Source of the DNA: Marsupella aquatica
Lineage: Eukaryota > Marchantiophyta
DNA length: 64,000 bases
NCBI GenBank assembly: GCA_973895155.1
Contig: OZ316897.1
Coordinates: forward strand, 11,470,001-11,534,000
Reading direction: 5' to 3'
Shown: positions 32,452 through 42,923 of the stretch, in pieces
Layout: every line of letters starts with the position of its first letter
Position numbering within the stretch: position 1 is the stretch's first letter
Position numbers and translations under genes: made by a program
Notes under the pieces: generated by a model
The model's input: the letters and a program-made list of their open reading frames with translations, nothing else
Told to the model about the DNA's origin: nothing
Database searches by the model: none

Positions 32452-34491
32452 ATGTCTGGGCAGGAATCTGGAGTCTATCAGGCTGCGGAGGATGGAGCCA
32501 CCACCGAACCTGAAAGTTTGGAGTTGCCTGCCTCCAACGGAGGCAGCACCCCGAAATCCAAAAGTTTGGATCAGGCTTTGTTAACGGCAACTACCACACA
32601 ACCTGAAATTGTGGACCAGGCTGCCCAAAGTAGAACCACCACGCCATCTGAAATTGTGGAGGAGGCTCCCTCAAGTGGAACCACCACGGAGTCGGAGACA
32701 AAATCCAAATTTCCGCACCGGTTCCACCTCAAGGTCGAAGTCTCGGCCTCGAGTGCTTCCCGAGATCTTCCTCAGGGCCCAGATTACTGCACTGAGTGGT
32801 TGGACTTGTCGCGAAGCGTCATTGGGGAGAAGGACGCGAAGATTTACGCTATGGCACTACAGAGAAATCTGCTGCCCAATCTCAAAGTGCTGTTTCTCGA
32901 GGGAAATGCAGGAGATATTGGGATAAGGGCCACTTTAAGTTCGCTGCGAGCTGGTCACGTCAAAGGATTAGAGAAGTTAGTTCTCTGGGAAGTGTCGTCC
33001 TATGACAAAATCACTCCATATGAAGCGGGCACAGACATGATTGCAGCTGCACTAAAATTTGGCAATCTGCCGAATTTGAACACGATGGATCTGACAGGGT
33101 CGCTACCAAAGTTGATTCCAGCCAGAAGGAAATACAAAACGATCACAGAACTGCTATTCAGGTGCTCTTGGGGTACGGGAAGACTTCGGGAGGGCCGCGA
33201 CATCTGTATGGGATGCCTGATACCGTTTTGCACCCCATATCCAGAAAGAAACCAGGCTCTGGAGTGCCTTCGCTGTCTGGATCAAAAACTGGAAGTGTAC
33301 AGTGGAGATGACGGGACGTCAAAGATTGCAGGAGCGTTCATGAAAACACCAATTCAAGGCTTGCGGATTCTCATACTGCAGCAAAATTATATTGGAAACA
33401 AAGGGGCTTCTAGGCTTGCAGAGACTCTTGAACACAACAGTCTGCCCAATCTGGACGAGCTGGATCTGCGGCACAACCCTGTGGGTTATGAGGGTGCGAA
33501 GAAGATAGTCTTTGCTTACTTGAAGAATCCGCTGCTGACTGTCAGGGTGAAGCTTGATTGGCCCAGTTTCCTGCTCCACGAGATAGCTGTCGCCTTCAGA
33601 GACAGTAATATAAAACTTGAGGTTAGATTGAAAGAATTGGGAATATGTAACGAAGCAATAGTCGTAGGCGAATATATTGAGCTCGTACACTATTGGTCAC
33701 CTGAACCGGAATATCGATTGCATCTCCGATGTCAAGCGGATTGTGCGAGTTATGCGAGTTATGCGAGAGAACAAAAGTTCCAGGCTCATGATGTTGTCGG
33801 CAAATGGGGAATTAAAGTCACTGCCAGCAAACCCAAGGGAGACGCATCACAAAAAATTCTTCAGAGAGATATTCAGCCGGACGGCTCGGATGAGAAAGAT
33901 TTTGATGCATCAGCCGTAGACTTGAAAAATAGGGTAATCGACAGATTTTACATCAGAAGCAGTACCCGTTACTTCTTGTCACGGGCTAAAATCAGCAGAA
34001 ACACGAGGGCTGTTTTCCACCAGCCTGCCAAGCATCCAAAGCTAAGGAGGGACCCAATTGATGAGCTCTTGGTGCTGGCTGAGAGTAACCCTGATGAGTT
34101 CTATTCGATATTTGGCCTCAGGCAGGTTTTGCTGCAAATCCCATCAGGCAAGAACGAGGGTTTATATTCCCGTGTGTGGGTTTGTAAGCCTTGTTTCGAT
34201 GATTATGAGAAGAGTCTGAAAGTTGTGCAACCCATCACCACCGATGGTGAACTTGAACCAAGACCGTCATCAGCAGCGCAATCCCCGAAGCCCAATTCCG
34301 AGGGACCGACAAGATCGCCATCACCAGCTCAATCCCCGAAGCCTAATTCCGAGGGACCAACAAGAGAGTCGTCTCCAGCTCAATTCCCGAGGGCCAAATC
34401 CGAGGGAACACCTCATTGGCTGCACTCCTTGACATCGTTTCTCAGTCAAATGAAAATTTTCTGCCGGGCAGCATCCCCTGCCACTCGATAA
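32452..34491 (+). CDS. RNI-like LRR protein, tandem paralogue 2
   Basis: A 679-aa intronless ORF. It is highly similar to the ORF at 24183-25994 over the Thr-rich N-terminus, the RNI-type LRR blocks (EWLDLSRSVIGEKDAKIYA, then GLRILILQQNYI, then LDELDLRHNPVG) and the VWVCKPCFDDY segment. Differences are mainly in-frame indels. It has one WGTGRLREGR unit where copy 1 has three. It carries an insert near residues 470-540 (Lys/Arg/Asp-rich). It also has a C-terminal extension with three 17-aa repeats (AQSPKPNSEGPTRSPSP type, 51-bp period from 34279) followed by a short amphipathic tail, where copy 1 stops. Function is unknown. Two intact reading frames after substantial divergence suggest both genes are maintained. 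Confidence 0.75.
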   Translation: MSGQESGVYQAAEDGATTEPESLELPASNGGSTPKSKSLDQALLTATTTQPEIVDQAAQSRTTTPSEIVEEAPSSGTTTESETKSKFPHRFHLKVEVSASSASRDLPQGPDYCTEWLDLSRSVIGEKDAKIYAMALQRNLLPNLKVLFLEGNAGDIGIRATLSSLRAGHVKGLEKLVLWEVSSYDKITPYEAGTDMIAAALKFGNLPNLNTMDLTGSLPKLIPARRKYKTITELLFRCSWGTGRLREGRDICMGCLIPFCTPYPERNQALECLRCLDQKLEVYSGDDGTSKIAGAFMKTPIQGLRILILQQNYIGNKGASRLAETLEHNSLPNLDELDLRHNPVGYEGAKKIVFAYLKNPLLTVRVKLDWPSFLLHEIAVAFRDSNIKLEVRLKELGICNEAIVVGEYIELVHYWSPEPEYRLHLRCQADCASYASYAREQKFQAHDVVGKWGIKVTASKPKGDASQKILQRDIQPDGSDEKDFDASAVDLKNRVIDRFYIRSSTRYFLSRAKISRNTRAVFHQPAKHPKLRRDPIDELLVLAESNPDEFYSIFGLRQVLLQIPSGKNEGLYSRVWVCKPCFDDYEKSLKVVQPITTDGELEPRPSSAAQSPKPNSEGPTRSPSPAQSPKPNSEGPTRESSPAQFPRAKSEGTPHWLHSLTSFLSQMKIFCRAASPATR

Positions 34492-35789
34492 TGTGGTGCA
34501 CGATCGAATAGTCATGCGCTTTCTGGTGAGAACCTTGTTGCTTCCGAATGTCATCATACGAGGCTATTATTCGCACGGAAACTGGATTCCAGTCGTGTGG
34601 TATTAACTCAAAGCAACTGTGGCGCGGTGGATTGTACTTCGTATGGCCGTGGCCTTATTGTATAATATAGACATCTATCAATCCTGGGACTTCTCATGTC
34701 ACGTCTCTGGTTTCTGCTGGTAGGCACTGTACATTTTAATGTACGTTTTTGGCATCTTCAGAGAATAGAGGTCAACAAACGACAGTACGTTACCAATGTT
34801 GTGAACAACTGGGTGACAGGTTTTAAAAAAAAAACCATCACAGATTCTGGTATGTTGCTCACGACCAGGTAGCTACAAACGCGGATGACATGTTAATTCT
34901 GTGAAATGTAAAGGACTCATTTGGTTGAATGTACTGACGGCATGCTCTCAAAACAAGTTGGGCGTGAAAAGACAAGTCACCCGTCTGCGTATCTACCATG
35001 AGAACGCGAGTGAGTCAGTGCAACACGCTGGCAGTGATTACGTTGAGATAATCGTTTGCTTTATCCGAAAGTAGCTACGGTTTGATCTCGCTAGGAAACT
35101 CACTTGGCCACACTGTCAACGAATTTGCAATTTTGTACATTGTCGAACTCCAATATCTCCCTCTGTCCACTCAACGGTTGCAATTATTGTCGTGTGAAGG
35201 AAAGATGGAAGGTACTAAATCGATTTTCTCAAGGAGAACTGCTGATTTTAAAGTTTGGGGCCTAGATGTCAGCTAGCGTCAGGCTTTGCTCCAGGTACGT
35301 TACTTGTTGCTGATTTTTCCAAATCCTTCTACACAGTAAATATAATTTGGTGGCCCCATTAGGGTTCGATGTCGAGGACAAGATATGGGCGGCACCGGAC
35401 AGTACTTTGTTGCTGGAGGTCGTCATCAGCTGGACCAATGATCAACAAACCGACTGACGGTCAATGGCTGCGAGTCTCAACGCACCTGTTTCATTTAAGG
35501 GTGCACTCACCTGTCCGCCACCCTGCCCTGCTCATCTCTCCTCCTATGCTGCTGCTGCCTCCACCAAACTTCAAATTTCAAACTGTAGACTTGTCCAGTA
35601 GCTGGAGAGATTCCAGAAACACTAGGCAATTTCTCTGCATGAGGGTATCTGGATTTACGTACAATTTGTTGTTACGTAGGCATTCCTTCTCAATTCGGCT
35701 CTCCTTCTCTCTGGGTCTGTGAAACAGCTCTGTTTCGGCTCCGTTCCACCAACTTTGGGTAACTGCTCATCACTCTTACCCAGTTATGT
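34492..35789. other. Intergenic
   Basis: A weak 117-aa ORF at 35369-35722 contains STHLFHLRV, which resembles STHLFHLKV in LRR paralogue 1, but the surrounding sequence does not align. I do not call a third copy. Nothing else is recognised. Confidence 0.4.
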
Positions 35790-38040
35790 TTGAACTTTAA
35801 TCTTAGACTGGGAGGGGAGTTCCCATTGAAGTTGGGAGAGTTTGATTCATTGGGGTGTTGCTTCCACGGGAGTTTCCCCATGTGGACATTGAATCATACT
35901 TCACTGCTTGAACTCAGCCTAGGAGACAATCGAATCGCAGGTCGACTACCTCAGGCCTGGCGACAATTATCAAATCTTACCTTTCTGGAATTTCGAGACG
36001 ATGGATCTGAGATTTGAGGTGACAATGTTCACTACTAATGTGGAATATTTTTACATCCGGAATAGTTGCCTCGTCGGAGAGATTCCAAGATCCATTTCAC
36101 CTTCCTGAAGAGTCTTCGATTGTTCGAAAACCCGTTGAAAAGTCGTATCCTAGATGAAATATTTCACTGAGAAACCTGGTAATGCTATTACTTTCGAGTA
36201 ATGCATTCAGTGGCTTACTTACCCCGTCGTCATCTAATTGTCCACACTCCTACAGTTCCTCTGGTTGGGAGAGAACCCAGGATTTGATACACAAAGTTCC
36301 AATCCTGGATAGGAACAGTTCCCAAATTTGCTGGATTTTTATTTTGTTAAGATGAATTTTCCAGGTCCAGAGACATAGGTCACATATCCCAACTACGTCA
36401 GTTTTAATGTTCTCTAACAATTTGTCCGGGGTCATTCCAGTTTCTCTGGGAGATAGCACTGCTATTTACAACATTTGCTGTAGACCAGAACCAGCTAATC
36501 GATCAGGTTCCCCCTGAGTTAGGATACCTATTACAAGTGATACTTCTCTACATTGACTGTAACTCTTTCTCCACTGGCCCTTCCCCTCCTTTCATCTAAA
36601 ATCCTTCGTCAACTTTGGATACCATAATAGTCAACAACTAACAATTCAATGGGAAGTTAGATGGAGATTTCGGAAGCTTCCAGGAACTAAGCATTTTTCT
36701 TGCTACTGATCCAGAAGCCCTCAGCAATTGTTCCTACTTGACTGCTTTGGAGTTGCGAGGAAGTACCCTGAGTGGAGAAATTTCCCTTGGACACGCCCAT
36801 TTGACCAGTCTGTAAATTTATTTATTTTGGAAGCAATCAGTTTATGGAAGTATTCTTGTTGGACTCCTGAGGAACTTTCAGGTAATTCAATCCCTTGATT
36901 TCGGTAACAATCATGTGCGTGGTAGCACAGTGAAGATTGGCCAGCTTGCGAATTTGCAGCACTTAGACATGTATGCAAATAAATGCACGGGGTCACTTCC
37001 CGATTCTTGGGGCAATTGTACACACCTCCTATCAGTGGATTTGTCACACTAGACTGACCAAAAGTATTACAGGGGAGGATTTGTAACAATGTCTCATCTG
37101 ATCACGTTGAATCTACCCAGCAATCGGTTTTCAGGTTCACGGCCATCACAATGCAGTGAACAAGCTTGGATCTCTCTTTCTAAGAACAAGCTTGGATCTC
37201 TCTTTCTATCAGTTGTGAGGAGCATTTCCTCAGGATCTGGGATTGCTGAAGCATCTTACAACCTTCAACGTTTCTTAAAACAACTTCAGTGGGCCAATGC
37301 CTAACTCGGGTGCTTTCGAGGCCAATATGACGACGGCTTCATTTGGGAATTCCTGACCTATGTGTAGGCATTCTTGGGCCTCCACGACTCTATCCGGTTC
37401 AAATCGTTTCAGACTCACTAATTATGGGGAGATCACATTGCAACGGTTTCAAATGTCCTGTTGTGTATATATCTGTAGTTTCTGCTCTGGGGTTTGTTTA
37501 ATTGTCGTGGGAGTCCTGTATATCTCCGCTCATTATCATGATAAGAAAGATAATGGGAGCCGTGGAATTGAACCCTTACTATTGATCCTTCCATGAGGTT
37601 CTTTACCAAATTGACATACTTGCTGCCATAGGAGCTGGGGAGGACTCTGCAATTAGAAAGGGCCAAAATGGCATTGTGTATAAGGCTAATTTAGCCGGCG
37701 GAGAGATTATAGCCTTCAAGGTTTGTAAGGAGCAAGCACCATCCAATTGAGTAAAAGAATCATAATCAGTCCAGGGTGAGGCACATAGTCTGGCTCAGCT
37801 ACGCCACCACATATCAATAAGATCGTTGAGCTGTACTCTGCTGAGGGTATAAGGCCATCTTGCTGGATTTATTCATCTCCAAGGGGTGTTTACATGCGAG
37901 CCCCATATGAGTTAACTTGGGCAGAAAGATTGTGGGGCACTGCAATCGGGACAATGGGAAGTGTTTGCCTCAATCATTTCTGGCACGTTTGGTTACATGA
38001 TGCCCCCAGGTGAGAGTGTTCTACTAAGTAACTTAATTCA
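35790..38040 (+). pseudogene. LRR receptor-like kinase relic
   Basis: Pieces of an LRR-RLK appear in the correct order but in changing frames with many stops. LRRs come first: HTSLLELSLGDNRIAGRLP at about 35900, then NLQHLDMYANKCTGSLPDSW near 36950, then LITLNLPSNRFSGS near 37095. A transmembrane-like helix (FCSGVCLIVVGVLYISAHYH) lies near 37475. A kinase N-lobe follows (IRKGQNGIVYKANLAGGEII near 37655), then HSLAQLRHH near 37790, then the activation-segment end SGTFGYMMPP near 37977. Intact homologues are plasma-membrane receptors. This copy cannot encode one: frameshifts and stops are scattered throughout, and the catalytic core between the N-lobe and the TFGYM motif is largely gone. Confidence 0.8.
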
Positions 38041-38082
38041 AAGCGAGACTAGAAACTGAGTCGAGATAGTAGGATTTCGATG

Positions 38083-39913
38083 TCAGTACTTAACGATTTT
38101 GTCATCTGTTATTCTTGTTGTTGACTTCAATGTTTTCTTCGGCTCCTTAGCAGCGATGACACCTGCCTTCGCTTGTAAAACTGCAAGAGGTGGTGGGATT
38201 AGGAGGCATTGTCTCCCATAGTTTTTAATCTGCCATGACTCAGTCTTGCTGGATGGACCACCAGTGTACATCATAGTTAATGACTTCAGAACATCTGGTG
38301 CAAATCCACAATGATGAAAGAAAGGCCTGCATGAAACGTGTTCAGGTCAAGGACAACTCCTCAAGAAACCGCCAATCCAATACTTGCAGATCAACGAAGA
38401 CAACGACCCTAAACTTATCCAGAACACTTGACTTGATGGGATTTCGCCTTTAAGCGAAGAGACAAAGGTTTGCGCAAGAGATGGCCATAGCTAAAATTCA
38501 TATAAAAGTGAAGGCATTCATGCAAACAACACACCCCCGAAACAACCTAAACATATTTTGCACAGGCGCAGCCTTCCAGTTGTTAAGTCGTGTCAATAAG
38601 ATGTCGAACAAGATATTACCTCAGCTCTGGCGAGGGGGTCGCTGCAATGTCCGAAATCCCGCGCCGTCTCAGTTCCCTGCAGAGAGCCCGTTGACGGGTC
38701 ACAAACTTGTAAGGGATGGGGAAGGAAGGGGGTAGATGGTCATATATTCTACTGTAGATAGTCCACGGATGCTCGAGTTCCAAATTCATTGCTGAAAAAA
38801 CAATGAATTTCAAACTGTATCAAAAGATAGAAAGACAATTGCAGATAGATACATTTGTCACACTCTTCGTTCCTCGTGTACAGCCACTGCTCTAAAGCAA
38901 TTTATTTTTAAGTGAAAATGAAGGAGGCCACCGCCCTCCCTAATATTACAAAGCCTAACCTCCATTTACCTGACGATTTTTAGTAGGACTCGACTCCCAT
39001 ACCCCGATCTTTGATAAGATGGTGCAACCTGGGGCATTTGCGTTCGGTGAAAACAGTTGATGAAAAGTGTCTACTCCATGTGGATAGGATGCAAGTAGCA
39101 GCAGCATAATCGAGTCCATCAAGTAACTGCATGATACTGAATGAGAGCAACAACGCTACTTAAGACAATGCTCATTCTCAGCCCGAGACTGCAGGGTCAA
39201 ATAGAGTAATTACACCTGACAGGAATATCCGCATGACGGGGACACAATTGGCAGCAAGGTCGCCACGAAACCACGGTATCATTGCATCGATACTATAAAT
39301 ATCAAGCATTGCCCCTGAATAGAAACTCGAAGAGAGACTCAATGCTCACCACTAAGTCATAGATGGATGCGGTTAGTGTGTAATCTGAAGTGGCTCTGCC
39401 AAAGGCAATCAAAGTCCTCTGCGTTGGCAACTGAGGCATCCAGTAGTCTAGCCAACCTCGACCGTCGAGCTTCTCCGATACTCTGCCAATCGATTCCACA
39501 GCGAGCTCGCGAGTCTTGACATAGAGGGCCACGACAACAGTGCTGTGGCGCAAAGCACGCCGCAGCTTCCCAGGATCCACGGGAACAACTGAGCCATCAT
39601 CCAGGACCGTCGGGAATTGTTCGCAATTCTGCCTGGTTGCAGCCAGCAATGCACTGAGTTCCACCACGTCCACAGAATCTGCGTTCGTGCATAACGATAT
39701 TGACTCGCTCTTTCGTTGCATACTACCTCGTTGCACACTACCATTGCACTGCGACGGCGAAACCAGCTTGCGCCCTGAGAAGGAAGGAACACTGGAAAGG
39801 GGAAAAACCACCCTTGATGACAGCAAGCGAGAACAAATGGTCCCGTTTCTACTGCAGTAAGAAGCATTGGAGAAGGAAATCGGGGATGACAGCGCCACGA
39901 TAGCTACGGCCAT
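38083..39913 (-). CDS. Plastid-type GNAT N-acetyltransferase
   Basis: Four exons on the minus strand: 39913-39350, 39028-38970, 38676-38620 and 38326-38083. All are joined by GT-AG introns in consistent phase and encode 307 aa. The first 50 or so residues are Ser/Arg-rich and poor in acidic residues (MAVAIVALSSPISFSN...), as in a chloroplast transit peptide. The GNAT core includes LIAFGRATSDYTLTASIYDL and the acetyl-CoA loop YQRSGYGSRVLLKIVRELR, where Q194-R-S-G-Y-G fits the (R/Q)xxGx(G/A) signature. RPFFHHCGFAPD then corresponds to the terminal FYxxxGF motif. The arrangement resembles plant plastid GNAT proteins that acetylate protein N-termini and lysines; exact orthology is inference. The C-terminal tail after YTGGPSS is basic and longer than the minimal fold. 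Confidence 0.85.
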
Positions 39914-40645
39914 TATTCCTTATGACCTTCAATCCTCTGTTGTTGAGAAGCCTGCCTATCCCGTGTTTCTGACGACCACCTCCAGACCACGACAACCGGG
40001 AGTCCCGATTGCCGCAGAGACATTCAAGTGAACTGCGGGAGCCATCAGTGCAGAAATCTTAGTACTTCAACTATCACTGAATATTCAAAGAAAGCTCGAA
40101 AAGCCCTTTACACAGACAGAGTATTTGTAAAGCTCAGAATTCTGTGCTGAATTCGACAAAATGCTTCAAGCTAATGTAACAGCCAACGGAACCGAGACAA
40201 AGTGTGAGCACATCTAGCTAACATGTCTTGAGAAAAACGCTTCGACCTGGCTGCCAAAACATTCAATGAGACAGAGTGCTAACTCATGAAGCTCAGATTG
40301 CTTTGCGGAGATTCAACAAAATGCTTCACCCTACAATCGCACTGCACAAAATCGACGAATCAAACGAGCACTCCAAAAGGAATTGAGAGAATGAGAGAGC
40401 CCACAATGAGAGGTGACGCTCCCGCACCAACACTGCATCGAGAGAAGCAGCTGGTTTAGTTTATTGGGCCAGGGTATGGGTCTGGAATAAAAAAGTCTTC
40501 CGTTTCGTTGGAAGTGGAAGGTCTGACGTTTCAATGTGTATCGTTTCTTTTTCCACGAGAGAAGCAGGAGAATAAAAGATGCCTCCTGGAGTCGGGTCTG
40601 GGCAGGGTCATGACTCATGAGTATCAGAGAAATGAAACCCTAAGG
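39914..40645. other. 5' flank of the GNAT gene
   Basis: A diverged duplication of about 130 bp is visible around 40085-40340: AGAGT.TT..TAA.GCTCAGA, then ATTC.ACAAAATGCTTCA. No gene is seen. Promoter elements were not assigned. Confidence 0.5.
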
Positions 40646-41385
40646 AACGGACCAGTCAAGAGGGGAAGTACAGTACCTTAATGTAATTCGTGACTTTTAA
40701 TTTTTTTTTCCTTAGACACCGCAAGGGGACCCTGCCCACATATCTGTAAATCGGTAAGGAACGGATCTGTCAGAGGGGAACTACAGTACCTTAATGCAAT
40801 TCGTGACTGTTTATTTTTTTCCTTAGGCACGCAAAAGGACCCTGCCCACATATCTGTAAATCGACCAGTCAGACGGGAGCTACAGTACCTTAATGCAATT
40901 CGTGACTTTTTTCTTTTTTCTTGTAGACACCGCTGCCCACATATCTGTAAATCGGTAGGGAACGGACCAGTCAGAGGGGAACTACAGTAACTTAATGCCC
41001 TTCGTAGAACTACAGTACCTTAATGCAATTCTTGACTTTCACTTTTTTTCCTTAGACACCCGCAATGAGACCCTGCCCACATATCTGTAAATCGGTAGGG
41101 AACGGACCAGTCAGATGGGAACTACAGTACCTTAATGCCCTTCGTAGAACTACAGTATGCAATTCGTGACTTTTCATTTTTTCCTTAGACACCACAAGGG
41201 GACCCTGACCACATATCTGTAAATCGGTAGGGAACGGACCAGTCAGAGGGGAACTATTGTACAGTACCTTAGTGCCCTTCGTAGATCTACAGTACCTTCA
41301 TGACAATTCCTGACTTTTATTTCATTTTCCCTTAGACACCGCAAGGGGACCCTGCCCACGTATCTGTAAATCGGTAGGGAACCAA
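40646..41385. repeat. Satellite array, unit about 100-140 bp, six copies
   Basis: AACGGACCAGTCAGAGGGGA-type starts lie at 40646, 40759, about 40859, 40961, 41101 and 41233. Each unit contains CTACAGTACCTTAATGC, ATTCGTGACTTTT, a T-tract with CCTTAGACACC, then CCTGCCCACATATCTGTAAA. The longer units carry a second CTACAGTA..TTAATGC, so the length variation comes from a sub-duplication. Confidence 0.9.
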
Positions 41386-42389
41386 AGTTACTGGTGTGTA
41401 AGGCCTTGTATACCACACGAAGATATTTCCAAAAAGAACAGATGAATGTAGTGCAAGAGCCACACATCCATCCATTCATCCACGTTCAACGCTTGAGAAC
41501 CACTCGTCTCTCCTCCCCTCTCTCAGCTCTTTCGTTCGAGATCACCATGCCCCCTCAATTTAGACCTGGCAGCTTTGTATGCAGCGTTTTTTTTTCTAGT
41601 GGCCAGAATTTGCTAGATTCCATCTCACTGAAAAGTCTTGGTCACTTTTGGTGCAATGTGGCTAGGTTTTCTTTCTTTCTTTAGGCAGTTTCCCACCAGA
41701 CCCTGTTAGCCAGAATCTGTGAGGCTTATCCTTAAAATCGGGAGACGTAATGGTCAGAGACTTATATTGTCCTCTGGCCAAAAAGGAAAACCTGAAAATT
41801 ATGTTGTTGGTACAGGTACATTCTGTTTTTGGCTCTTGGTTGGAGTGTGCCTTGGTACTTGGGGTCTGTTTTCTCATTGCTTTGTTTCAATTTCCTTTGG
41901 GCGGAGTGTCTGTTTTTCAGACAAAAAGAGTGTAGCAGTTGGACCCTAAATAGGTACCACTACAATTTTGTCTTATTGAAGCTGCTATATGGTGAATTTT
42001 TGAAGCTGCTATATGGTGAATCCAACTCTCATGTTTTGTCTTATTCATATTTGTGTATCATGAATTTTTATTTGAATGTACCTTAACAAGGGGCATCCTT
42101 TGTATCACATAGACTTTTAATTCATTTTTGGACCACTTTAAATTTTTGGTATTCTATAGTGTTTTGAATTTATTTTGGCAGCCCCCTTAATTTGTATAAT
42201 TTGTAAACTTTGTTAAGTCCTAGAGAGAAAACTAAGGGTTTCATTTTCTACCGCTTTTAAGTATACTCATGAGTGAGAGGAATGATTCTAAGAAATGTCA
42301 GCACATCCTGTCTTAAGCTCCCCTTGTGTCTTTCTTTCCTAAGTTTATGGTTTTTATTGAATAAGAGTCATTAATAAGACACAATGAAA
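41386..42389. other. Intergenic with short duplications
   Basis: A 24-bp unit is tandemly duplicated at about 41975-42022 (GAAGCTGCTATATGGTGAAT). A 34-bp word at 41933-41966 recurs exactly at 42688-42721. A 61-85 aa ORF set near 41750-42086 in several frames is unconvincing. Confidence 0.5.
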
Positions 42390-42590
42390 TAAGTGCACAA
42401 CTCATAGTATCTTTGTGTAATAGAATTGTACTTTCCATTCACTATGTGCTTTTATTGCATATGCTTTATTGATATTATTTGATTTCATTGTGCACAACTC
42501 GTAGCAACTTTGTGTAATGAAATTGTACTTTCCATTGGTCACTATGTGCTTTTATTGTATGTACTTTATTTATATTATTTGATTTCATTC
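42390..42590. repeat. Tandem duplication of about 98 bp
   Basis: GTGCACAACTC.TAG.A.CTTTGTGTAAT begins near 42393 and near 42489. Both copies continue through AATTGTACTTTCCATT and ACTATGTGCTTTTATTG to TATTATTTGATTTCATT. Confidence 0.85.
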
Positions 42591-42898
42591 ACATTTAATA
42601 TGTATTCTAGTCTTACTCTTTAATTTTGTCCACTTAATATCACTACAAGACAAAAAGTAAAGCATGTTCCAGGATGAGCATGCTATATAGCAGTTGGACC
42701 CTAAATAGGTACCACTACAATACGTTCCATACCCAGCCCATGCTTCCACTCCCCCGAAAGCGTTTCCTAAGCTTTGACTGATTGTGAAAAAGGATTCTGA
42801 GTTTGTTGGGGATCATTTATGAATGCAAGCTAGGAAACTCTTTCTGGGCATTTTCCTATCGTATCCCCCAAAGGGATGGGAATTATTAACCTGTCCCC

Positions 42899-42923
42899 AA
42901 ATTAAATTAAATTAAATTAAATT
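42899..42923. repeat. (AAATT)n microsatellite
   Basis: Five tandem copies of a pentanucleotide. Confidence 0.9.

Noticed and set aside
35369-35722. Third copy of the RNI-LRR gene
   Set aside because: Only the short phrase STHLFHLRV matches; the flanking sequence does not align with either paralogue.
40646-41385. CRISPR-like array
   Set aside because: Units are contiguous head-to-tail satellites with diverged sequence and no unique spacers, in a plant nuclear context.
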